A DNA stretch of 11,842 nt from Candidatus Cloacimonadota bacterium (GTDB taxonomy: Bacteria > Cloacimonadota > Cloacimonadia > Cloacimonadales > JAJBBL01), in the NCBI GenBank assembly GCA_020532365.1, contig JAJBBL010000001.1:1-11842 (forward strand). Reading direction: 5' to 3'. The translations under genes and the position numbers were made by a program. The stretch's first letter is position 1; each line of letters opens with the position of its first letter. Positions 1 to 6,021 of the stretch are shown here, piece after piece. The notes beneath the pieces are model-generated. The model saw only the letters and a program-made list of their open reading frames with translations, was not told the origin of the DNA and did not search any database.

Positions 1-471
1 AAGGTCTCTGTAGTTTCTTTCCGGCTCGACGGTTATCCCCATCTCTTTAAGCTTCTTATCGACATTAGTCTCCCCCCAATTGTAAGCAGCCAAGGCTAAA
101 GACTTATTCCCCCGGTATTTTTTGAGTAGGTAGTTCAAGTAGTCTGCTGATATCTGCAGATTAGTGGGTGGAAACCAGAGTGCTACCTTGGGGTATTCAG
201 GTGAGATATATTTAGCTGTAGTCGCTCTCACTTGCCCCAACCCTATAGCCCCCTTCTTAGAGTATGCAAGAGTAAAAAAGGAGCTTTCGGTCGAGATCAT
301 TCTATAGAAAAGCTTAGTATCGATATTATTTTGCTTTGCAGTATAAGTTGTCAGCAGCATAGCGGTTAGAGGGTTATAGATAACCACAAACAGGATGATT
401 ATAATGAAAAATAGAGAGAGTATTCTCTTTTTTTGGGGTCTCCCCTTCTTCCTCGACCTTTTCTTTTTCAC
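1..471 (-). CDS. Membrane-anchored lytic transglycosylase (SLT/GH23), partial at the window's left edge
   Basis: The visible N-terminal 157 residues start with a very basic tail (residues 2-16, mostly K and R), then one membrane segment (about 17-32, LSLFFIIIILFVV), then a soluble-lytic-transglycosylase domain outside the membrane. Family landmarks are present in order: the catalytic glutamate in STESSF (E62), the GLGQV version of the GLMQ motif (77-81), and AYNWGE (129-134). The family cleaves the MurNAc-GlcNAc bond of peptidoglycan to 1,6-anhydro products. The start is a GTG at 469-471 whose last two bases belong to the TGA stop of the preceding TPR gene, a 4 bp GTGA overlap implying translational coupling. 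A later ATG at codon 38 would discard the membrane anchor, so I prefer the GTG. The C-terminus lies outside the window. Confidence 0.88.
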   Translation of the reverse strand, partial: MKKKRSRKKGRPQKKRILSLFFIIIILFVVIYNPLTAMLLTTYTAKQNNIDTKLFYRMISTESSFFTLAYSKKGAIGLGQVRATTAKYISPEYPKVALWFPPTNLQISADYLNYLLKKYRGNKSLALAAYNWGETNVDKKLKEMGITVEPERNYRDL

Positions 472-1112
472 TCTTTTATCTGCCGCCTGACTGAATACAG
501 GTTTTCTTGGAACTTTTTATTATCAGGCTCAAGCTGATACGCTCTTTGGAAATAGGTTAGTGCTTTTTTCGGATTCTTTTCTAACTGTAGGTAAAAGAAG
601 CCTAAATTATTTTGTATGTAAGGGTTTTCTGGGTCTAACTTTTCAGCCTTTTGAAGTGATTGTAGTGCTTCTTTTGTTTTATTCTCAGTAAGAAGGGTAC
701 TCGCTTTTTGGAGCAGATCTTTAGCTTTGATATAGTTCTCACGTGCTGCCGGGTTTTTCACCCGTCCCAGATACTTCTGATACTTATTATTATTGGGGTA
801 GTGTTCCGTTAACAGAGTTAACAAATCTTCTGCCTTATCCCATTGTTTATCTTGCATTTCAAGGTCTGCAAGGGTCAGAAGCACAAGCTCACTATTCGGC
901 ATTTCTTCTAATACTTTCGACAGATAGTTTTTAGCCTCTGCACGTCTACCCAACGCCAACAGTACCAGTGCAAAGTTATACATATTTGTGCTATTGCTAT
1001 CTTGTAGCAACGCTTTTTCAAAGTATCGATAAGCACGTTCGGGCTTACCTTTCATCAGGTATTTTTGACCTTTGGTTCTATAGTAATCTTTGAACAGGAG
1101 ATCGAATATCAA
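468..1112 (-). CDS. Tetratricopeptide-repeat protein
   Basis: This 214-residue protein is almost entirely TPR helices. Recognisable units lie at about 11-41 (ending FEKALLQDSNS), 42-74, 75-107, 129-161 (LQKAEKLDPENP) and 162-196 (YFQRAYQLEPDN), with a more irregular linker at 108-128. TPRs are protein-binding scaffolds; the partner cannot be read from the sequence. No signal peptide or membrane segment is visible, so it is probably cytoplasmic. The start is TTG at 1110-1112, supported by an AGAGGG Shine-Dalgarno seven bases upstream. The nearby ATG at 1115-1117 is in another frame and hits TGA after two codons. It follows cinA after 24 bp and overlaps the lytic transglycosylase gene by 4 bp, so the two products are probably made together and may act together. 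Confidence 0.85.
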   Translation of the reverse strand: MIFDLLFKDYYRTKGQKYLMKGKPERAYRYFEKALLQDSNSTNMYNFALVLLALGRRAEAKNYLSKVLEEMPNSELVLLTLADLEMQDKQWDKAEDLLTLLTEHYPNNNKYQKYLGRVKNPAARENYIKAKDLLQKASTLLTENKTKEALQSLQKAEKLDPENPYIQNNLGFFYLQLEKNPKKALTYFQRAYQLEPDNKKFQENLYSVRRQIKE

Positions 1113-1136
1113 GTCATTACCCTCTTTTTACAGACC

Positions 1137-2411
1137 TTACAGTATCCCAATATTTTTCAGCTGGATTCTTAGCAGATTAAGGAGTACGTGAGCAGAACTC
1201 TCTCTGATAGTATACCTACTTCCAATTAAGAAGCGTGTTTCAGTATGAGTTCTCGTCCCTTCTTCAGTCTCTTTTTCGTCAGCGAACAGACGTTCGTTAA
1301 TGCTTACTCCAAACCATACTGTCCCTACCGGTTTCTCTTCAGTGCCACCGTCAGGTCCGGCGATACCGGTAACACTAACGCCTATATCGGCATTAAACTT
1401 TTTTAATACCCCTTCAGCCATCTCTTTAGCAGCTTCTTTACTCACAGCCCCATACTTTTCTAAAGTGGATGCTCTAACGCCAAGCTGTTCTCTTTTTGCT
1501 TCATCAGAATAAGATACGATACCACCCTTAAGGTAATTAGAAGCTCCGGGAATAGACACCAATTTCTCCTGCACAAGCCCGCCAGTGCAAGATTCTGCCA
1601 CGGCTAAAGAAAGTTTGTGCTCACTCAACAAACGATGAATTATAAGTGGTAAAGTCTCATCATCTTCTCCCCAGATGCTATCGCTCAATCTTCTTTTGAA
1701 TTCAGAGATAATCTCTTCGATTCTTTCCACATCAGTACCTGTGAGTCTCAATGTGACCCTTCCGGGCTGTGGTAAGAAAGCAAGACTAATTCCATTAGGG
1801 GTAACAATATCGGCAATTATCTCGGCTAATTTGGACTCCGAGACCCCTATGGTATGCACGCTTCGAGAGACAACGCTATTCCTATTGAACCTCTCTTTAA
1901 GCAAATCTTTAACAATATCCTCGAAGAGCCCTTTCATTTCATAAGGTACCCCTGGCAACAAGACGACAACCTTGTCACCCAAATCATAATAGAGCCCTGG
2001 AGCAGTTCCTAATTTATTTTTAAGGATAGTAAAGTCTTTTGGAACGTACGCTTGTGTTCTATTTGTATCGGGCGCCACCATCCCCCTTCTGGCAAATCTT
2101 GCTACTATATTCTCCCAGATTTCGTCGTTAAACTGTAACTCTTTGTGAAGGTAGTCAGCCACACATTTTTTAGTAATATCATCAGCTGTAGGCCCTAACC
2201 CTCCAGTGGTTATAATTATGTCTGAAGTATCGAAAGCAAAGGATAGGTTAAGGTTAAGTTCCTCTTCTTCATCGCTCGTCACTGTAGATCCGACTATGGG
2301 GAGTCCTATTTTCTCAAGCTCTTGTCCGAGATAAGAGAGATTTGTGTTCACTGTCTTGCCTGAAAGCAGTTCATTTCCAATACACATCACGTGTGTACGT
2401 ACTTGCTCCAT
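1137..2411 (-). CDS. cinA: CinA family protein: MoaB-like domain plus nicotinamide-nucleotide amidase domain
   Basis: This is a full-length two-domain CinA of 424 residues. Residues 5-170 form the MoaB/MogA-like (COG1058) domain, with the binding loop TTGGLGPTADD at 68-78. In characterised CinA proteins this domain carries ADP-ribose pyrophosphatase activity. A middle region (about 180-250) links to the C-terminal PncC-type amidase domain, which converts NMN to nicotinate mononucleotide in NAD salvage. That domain shows AESCTGG at 272-278 and GIAGPDGGT at 349-357, the family active-site segments. The ATG is preceded by AAAGGTGAG, which overlaps the stop of the S4-domain gene 9 bp upstream, so the genes are tightly coupled. 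In some bacteria cinA is competence-associated; nothing here shows that role. Confidence 0.95.
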   Translation of the reverse strand: MEQVRTHVMCIGNELLSGKTVNTNLSYLGQELEKIGLPIVGSTVTSDEEEELNLNLSFAFDTSDIIITTGGLGPTADDITKKCVADYLHKELQFNDEIWENIVARFARRGMVAPDTNRTQAYVPKDFTILKNKLGTAPGLYYDLGDKVVVLLPGVPYEMKGLFEDIVKDLLKERFNRNSVVSRSVHTIGVSESKLAEIIADIVTPNGISLAFLPQPGRVTLRLTGTDVERIEEIISEFKRRLSDSIWGEDDETLPLIIHRLLSEHKLSLAVAESCTGGLVQEKLVSIPGASNYLKGGIVSYSDEAKREQLGVRASTLEKYGAVSKEAAKEMAEGVLKKFNADIGVSVTGIAGPDGGTEEKPVGTVWFGVSINERLFADEKETEEGTRTHTETRFLIGSRYTIRESSAHVLLNLLRIQLKNIGIL

Positions 2412-2420
2412 AAATTCAAC

Positions 2421-2780
2421 TCACCTTTTCTTTACGTCTTTAATCTTTTTTTCAGACCACTTAAGCGGCTTTTGTGAGTGACGAATAAATTCGACCCCTT
2501 CTCTGTCACCTTCTTGGTCTGGCACCATTCTTCTTCTCGGTTTAGGCCTTGTATCGGGACGATCCCGATCTTCTGCAATCCGATAAAATTTATCATCGAA
2601 AGAGACTGTGTCATCTATGTACAGAAGGCGTCGTCTACCCGTTTCTACACGCCCATTGACTCTTATCAGACCATCCTTAATTTTGAAACGGATTTGTTGA
2701 TAATCCTCATCAAGCCCTACCGCTTTCAAAAACGCTTCCAGCTCTATACAGTCGGTACCATAATTTAATCTAAATAGCAT
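2421..2780 (-). CDS. Small S4-domain RNA-binding protein (YbcJ/YaaA type) with basic tail
   Basis: The protein has 119 residues. Residues 12-60 match the small stand-alone S4 fold: IELEAFLKAVGL, then an RVNGRVETGRRRLLYIDD-like segment (40-57) that forms the RNA-contacting loop in YbcJ/YaaA/RqcP-like proteins. These bind structured RNA, often ribosomal or tRNA. Beyond the S4 domain a hydrophilic extension of about 55 residues is rich in arginine and lysine (RDRPDTRPKPRRR at 72-84, and a Lys-rich end), longer than in the minimal family members of about 70 residues, and probably adds RNA affinity. The start has AAGGA six bases upstream. It lies 57 bp after proS and 9 bp before cinA, in line with a translation-related role. 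The exact RNA target is unknown. Confidence 0.85.
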   Translation of the reverse strand: MLFRLNYGTDCIELEAFLKAVGLDEDYQQIRFKIKDGLIRVNGRVETGRRRLLYIDDTVSFDDKFYRIAEDRDRPDTRPKPRRRMVPDQEGDREGVEFIRHSQKPLKWSEKKIKDVKKR

Positions 2781-2811
2781 AAGTATCCTTAAGTTCTGTT
2801 AGGTTTTGCGC

Positions 2812-2855
2812 ATAGCTCTTTAGCAAACAGAGAATTATCAATAGCTCTTAGCAAA
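2812..2855. repeat. Short tandem duplication across the proS stop codon
   Basis: ATAGCTCTTAGCAAA (2841-2855, the last codons of proS) recurs as ATAGCTCTTTAGCAAA (2812-2827) in the proS-S4 spacer, offset by about 29 bp and differing by one inserted T. On the coding strand both read TTTGCTAA(A)GAGCTAT. The copy nearer the stop encodes the conserved C-terminal tyrosine of proS; the distal copy is outside the gene. It looks like a small replication-slippage duplication. Confidence 0.7.
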
Positions 2856-4358
2856 ATATACTCTGTTTTTACTTGGCTTACCGCAGACGATACACACTCC
2901 ATCTTCGAACTCGATCTCTAACGGGATACAACGAATGGTCACTTTCATCTCTTTGATTTTCTCCTCACATTCGTCGCAACCGCACCAGTGAGAGTAGGCA
3001 AATCCACCGTGTATCTCTGGCTTCTCAGCATTTTTCGGAGTGAAGTATTTGACGAACTCGTCATACTCGTCAATTTTAACGGTATTTTCCTCTTTGTAAG
3101 CCACTGCTTTAGCGTAAATATTATTCTGTATTTCATCTAAGATTTCGACTACTTTTTCAGCGAAATCTGAACGTTTAATTGAAGTTTTATCTCTTGGCGT
3201 CATATCCCGTCTACCCATAAATAATGAGTCGTTCTGTACGTCACGTGGACCAATCTCCAAACGGATCGGCACCCCTTTTTTGATCCACTGCCAATTCTTT
3301 TCGCCACCATTTATATCACGATCATCGTATTCCACTACCAATCTACGTCCAAAGTAGGTTATCTTTTTAAGCTCTTGTAACAGCTCTTTCACATAGTTAT
3401 CAACAAGTATTCTATCCTCCTCTTTACGGTGGATAGGAATTATCGCTATATGTGCAGGCGCTACGCGTGGCGGCAAGACAAAGCCATCATCATCGCTATG
3501 AGCCATAATCAGAGCACCTATGAGTCGAGTCGACACACCCCACGAGGTTGTCCACGCATATTCCTCACGCCCCTCTTTACTCTGGAACTTTATTTCTGAA
3601 GACTTAGCAAAGTTCTGCCCTAAAAAGTGAGATGTTCCACATTGTAACGCTTTCATATCCTGCATCATTGCTTCGATACAGAAAGTTTGGACTGCGCCAG
3701 GGAATCTTTCACCCGGTGTTTTCTCACCTTTAATTACAGGTATAGCAAGATAGTTCTCAACAAAGTCAGCGTACACATCTAACATTTTGTAGGTCTCTTC
3801 TAACGCCTCTTCTTCGGTGGAGTGAACAGTATGCCCCTCTTGCCATAAAAATTCAGTAGTACGTAAAAATAGTCGTGTACGCATCTCCCACCTAACAACG
3901 TTAGCCCACTGGTTAATCAGGAGTGGAAGGTCTCGATACGATTTCACCCAACGGCTAAACGAAGCGCCGATAATCGTTTCACTTGTAGGTCTAACTATTA
4001 ACGGCTCGGTTAGTTCGCCACCGACTTTAAGTCCACCTTTCCCATCATCCTCTAAACGACTATGAGTTACTACCGCACATTCTTTGGCAAATCCGTCGAC
4101 GTGTTCTGCCTCTTTCTCGAAAAAACTCTTCGGGATAAAAATAGGAAAATAAGCGTTCTTATGACCTGTCTCCTTAAACATCCCATCAAGGGTTGACTGT
4201 ATATTTTCCCAGACTCCATAGCCCCACGGCTTAATCACCATACATCCACGAACATCACTATTCTCCGCCAAGTCGGCAGCCTTAATTATCTGTTGAAACC
4301 ACTGTGGATAATCTTCACTACGGGTAGGGCTTATAGCTGTTTTAACTTTTCCTGACAT
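2838..4358 (-). CDS. proS: Prolyl-tRNA synthetase, archaeal/eukaryotic-like type
   Basis: This class II synthetase charges tRNA-Pro in the cytoplasm. Numbering from the chosen start (506 residues), it shows RPTSE (123-127), motif 2 ending TTEFLWQEGHT (167-177), motif 3 around GVSTRLIGALIMAH (274-287), a HGTP anticodon-binding domain (about 300-412), and a C-terminal cysteine-containing domain (C459, C461, C464, C477, C489, C492) ending in the invariant Tyr. The bacterial-type INS editing insertion is absent, so this is the shorter archaeal-like form. An in-frame ATG exists 18 codons upstream (4412), but it falls inside the promoter -10 box. The ATG at 4356-4358 has AAGGAG ten bases upstream and begins the family-typical N-terminus (TPRSEDYPQW-like), so it is chosen. 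It heads the proS-S4-cinA-TPR-transglycosylase operon. Confidence 0.96.
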   Translation of the reverse strand: MSGKVKTAISPTRSEDYPQWFQQIIKAADLAENSDVRGCMVIKPWGYGVWENIQSTLDGMFKETGHKNAYFPIFIPKSFFEKEAEHVDGFAKECAVVTHSRLEDDGKGGLKVGGELTEPLIVRPTSETIIGASFSRWVKSYRDLPLLINQWANVVRWEMRTRLFLRTTEFLWQEGHTVHSTEEEALEETYKMLDVYADFVENYLAIPVIKGEKTPGERFPGAVQTFCIEAMMQDMKALQCGTSHFLGQNFAKSSEIKFQSKEGREEYAWTTSWGVSTRLIGALIMAHSDDDGFVLPPRVAPAHIAIIPIHRKEEDRILVDNYVKELLQELKKITYFGRRLVVEYDDRDINGGEKNWQWIKKGVPIRLEIGPRDVQNDSLFMGRRDMTPRDKTSIKRSDFAEKVVEILDEIQNNIYAKAVAYKEENTVKIDEYDEFVKYFTPKNAEKPEIHGGFAYSHWCGCDECEEKIKEMKVTIRCIPLEIEFEDGVCIVCGKPSKNRVYFAKSY

Positions 4359-4411
4359 CCTTCTAAAACTCCTTATCTTCTTGAAAATCATTGCTATTTT
4401 CAGACATAGCA

Positions 4412-4440
4412 AGACTATTTCTACTCCGATATGGTGTCAA
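4412..4440 (-). promoter_or_regulatory. Sigma70-like promoter of the proS operon
   Basis: On the minus strand there is a perfect -35 box TTGACA (4435-4440), a 17 bp spacer and a -10 box TAGTCT (4412-4417, three of six consensus bases). Transcription should begin near 4405, giving a leader of about 47 bases before the proS ATG at 4358. Confidence 0.6.
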
Positions 4441-4514
4441 TCAATTTTGCCATTTTACTCGATAAGAAAAGAAAAAAGACAGGCTAATTCTAAGTGGGTA
4501 AAGAGATATTCCTC

Positions 4515-4542
4515 TTGACAGCTGAACTCGTCTTATTACAAT
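4515..4542 (+). promoter_or_regulatory. Strong sigma70-like promoter of the Cys-rich mini-gene
   Basis: There is a perfect -35 TTGACA (4515-4520), a 16 bp spacer and a -10 TACAAT (4537-4542, five of six consensus bases). The predicted start near 4549 leaves a leader of about 38 bases. This rules out the longer in-frame ATG-like start at 4494, which would lie upstream of the promoter. Confidence 0.7.
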
Positions 4543-4586
4543 TAGTTAACTGCAATTTGGATGCAGATAAGAAAAGGAGGTTTGAT

Positions 4587-4814
4587 ATGCCACGTTGTCA
4601 CAGAACTTCAGGCCTGGATGCATATCCAATAAGGCCAGATGGCGGAAATGCTATTGATAACGCCAGAATCCTATGCCGTGAATGTTACAATGCGTCTATC
4701 GATGGAGGACCGCCTGTTTTTCACGCTCCACCGTTTAGCCAAGCCACAAAAGATGGTGCTCTAAGAAGAGCTGGTAATAGGTGCGAATGTGAGAGAATGG
4801 GGGGTTGTCATTAG
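4587..4814 (+). CDS. Small cysteine-rich protein with a degenerate HNH-like motif, function unknown
   Basis: The protein has 75 residues. The start is decided by AAAGGAGG (4573-4580) six bases before the ATG and by the promoter just upstream. Residues 10-33 (LDAYPIRPDGGNAIDNARILCREC) follow the spacing of the HNH-nuclease core: DH-like position, P, GG, DN, then L-C-x2-C. The usual His pair is replaced by AY (12-13) and the final His by Y34, so nuclease activity is doubtful. The C-terminal part (RRAGNRCECERMGGCH, 60-75) resembles the opening segment of other HNH proteins, then stops. Metal-binding candidates are C4, H5, C30, C33, C66, C68, C74 and H75. It may be a zinc-binding, nucleic-acid-binding protein, a permuted or decayed HNH module, or a truncated remnant. 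It is flanked by its own promoter and terminator, and no neighbour suggests a partner. Confidence 0.65.
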   Translation: MPRCHRTSGLDAYPIRPDGGNAIDNARILCRECYNASIDGGPPVFHAPPFSQATKDGALRRAGNRCECERMGGCH

Positions 4815-4899
4815 GTAGTTGTTTAGGCTTTAGGGCCGTTTAATTTTTCATTCTTGTATAACAATTTAACAAAACAATCAAAATTTCAGAGTAAAACCA

Positions 4900-4934
4900 A
4901 GAGGGAGATGGGTAAGCCACCTCCCTCTTTTTTT
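4900..4934 (+). terminator. Rho-independent terminator of the Cys-rich mini-gene
   Basis: AGAGGGAG (4900-4907) pairs perfectly with CTCCCTCT (4921-4928). Beyond one A/C mismatch, TGG/CCA adds three more pairs around a GTAAG loop, and the stem runs into a tract of eight T (to 4934). It ends the transcript about 85 bases after the stop codon. Confidence 0.92.
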
Positions 4935-5231
4935 ATATCTGATTTGAGATTTAAATTGATCTAATTCTCCGAAATATCTCATCCCCCCGCGACTTTATTC
5001 GTATCAAAGAGCTATTCCTCTGTCTTTACAACATTTATAACCCTACGTCTTAGGGGTGAGTAAGGGGAAATACCGTAGGCGGACCAGAGCCGGCTACGGT
5101 ATTTCTCCTTACTCTCTGGTTAGATGCTCTTGATTTTTAGAGGGTTAGATTAGCGGCTATTTTTTTTGTGATTGACTAATTATAAGAGCGGTGTGAATTG
5201 AATGCTGAATCATTGTTAAGGGGAATCGAAA
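4935..5231. other. 297 bp non-coding gap before the envelope gene cluster
   Basis: No convincing gene lies here. It contains the long inverted repeat described separately, a small CCCTA/TAGGG hairpin just upstream of it (5041-5055), two copies of GGTTAGAT (5118-5125 and 5143-5150), and an A/T-rich stretch with a run of nine T (5159-5167 region). It must also carry the promoter for the M23 peptidase gene, because a terminator precedes it. TTGACT (5172-5177) and TATAAG (5181-5186) are possible boxes but are not properly spaced as a pair, so no promoter is called. The peptidase SD AAGGGGA sits at 5218-5224. Confidence 0.6.
5058..5114. repeat. 21 bp near-perfect inverted repeat with 15 bp loop
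   Basis: The left arm (5058-5078, beginning GAGTAAGGGGAAATACC) and right arm (5094-5114, ending ATTTCTCCTTACTC) are complementary over 21 positions with a single G-T wobble. No T tract follows on either strand, so it is not a standard terminator. The loop contains ACCAGAG (5083-5089), which is also complementary to CTCTGGT (5114-5120) just outside the right arm, allowing a competing fold. It could be a dispersed palindromic element, an operator, or an RNA processing or stability hairpin in the leader of the downstream operon. Confidence 0.85.
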
Positions 5232-6008
5232 ATGAACGAAGAGAATAAAAAGTTGCAAAAAATGAAGAGACTGATACCAGTATTTCTTTTGGTCATACTC
5301 TTCTTCCAGTGGTGGAAAATCAATACGCTGAAGCGTCAACTTACCAATATCGTAGTGTTCGACCGGAGAGCTGACTCTCTATACGTTTCTACCGGTTTAG
5401 ACTACAATCATCCTACAAACCTGTTTACTTCGGACTTTATCAATAAGTCATTCCTCCCCTCTTCCCCGTTTAACGACGGATTGACCTTTGCCGAGCTCAA
5501 ACAAAAATATCTAAAATACGGTAAACCAGACCTCTACGGTAGCCCCAGACGTACCGGAAATATACGAAGAATTCACGAAGGGATAGACTTTACCGTTCCC
5601 GAAAACACACCTGTATACCCCGTGTTTCCGTTTGGTATTGTGACCGAGATAAGCAATGATCCAGATCACTCCGTAGAGACATTTGGCTATCAAAATGGGA
5701 ATAAAAATACCTCCCTTAACGTAGGGTACGGAAAGATCGTCAGAATCCTTTACCCTGAAGGGATTGAGAGTATTTATGCCCACTTAAACGATGTATACGT
5801 CGAGGTAGGACAGTTCGTGGACAGTGAAACAGTGGTCGGAATTACCGGCTACACCGGAAACATAAAGAGTAGCGGAAAGCCTTCACATCTACACCTCGAA
5901 CTACGCGATAAAGAGGGGAATAGTTTTGATCCCGATAGTCGCCTTCGCTACTCGCAAATAGATATCGAACACTTTATCGAAAAGTATATCGAAATAACAA
6001 AAAAATAG
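5232..6008 (+). CDS. Membrane-anchored M23 (LytM-like) metallopeptidase
   Basis: The protein has 258 residues: a short cytoplasmic N-terminus rich in Lys and Glu, one membrane segment (about 13-28), a spacer with little recognisable structure (30-105), and a C-terminal M23 domain (about 108-235). The zinc and catalytic set is complete: H115-x3-D119 in HEGID, H184 in YAHL, and H219/H221 in SHLHLE. By homology with LytM this is a zinc endopeptidase cutting peptidoglycan cross-links, rather than one of the inactive EnvC/NlpD-like activators. A glycine-bearing TGYTGN turn (205-210) precedes the HLHLE strand as in the family. The SD AAGGGGA lies 7 bases upstream of the ATG. It opens a three-gene cluster, with the repeat lipoprotein starting 13 bp downstream. 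A periplasmic role in wall remodelling is inferred. Confidence 0.92.
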   Translation: MNEENKKLQKMKRLIPVFLLVILFFQWWKINTLKRQLTNIVVFDRRADSLYVSTGLDYNHPTNLFTSDFINKSFLPSSPFNDGLTFAELKQKYLKYGKPDLYGSPRRTGNIRRIHEGIDFTVPENTPVYPVFPFGIVTEISNDPDHSVETFGYQNGNKNTSLNVGYGKIVRILYPEGIESIYAHLNDVYVEVGQFVDSETVVGITGYTGNIKSSGKPSHLHLELRDKEGNSFDPDSRLRYSQIDIEHFIEKYIEITKK

Positions 6009-6021
6009 GGAGTAAAAACCG

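Noticed and set aside
743..934. Plus-strand reading frame opposite the TPR gene
   Set aside because: It lies wholly inside the antisense of a well-supported gene, has no SD and no family resemblance.
2478..2768. Plus-strand reading frame opposite the S4-domain gene
   Set aside because: Antisense shadow; the minus-strand protein has a clear S4 domain and a proper RBS.
4494..4586. Longer 106-residue version of the Cys-rich protein
   Set aside because: The extra 31 codons begin upstream of the TTGACA/TACAAT promoter and lack an SD, while the inner ATG has an ideal one.
5079..5120. H-type pseudoknot between the hairpin loop and its 3' flank
   Set aside because: With no bases between the 21 bp stem and the flank pairing, the strand cannot span the stem; only an alternative fold or an intermolecular pairing is feasible.
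5172..5201. Promoter TTGACT with a downstream -10 for the M23 gene
   Set aside because: At 16-18 bp spacing the -10 candidates match at most three of six consensus bases.
5157..5339. Minus-strand 60-residue frame over the start of the M23 gene
   Set aside because: It overlaps the RBS, start and membrane segment of a solid gene; its hydrophobic character mirrors the antisense of that segment.
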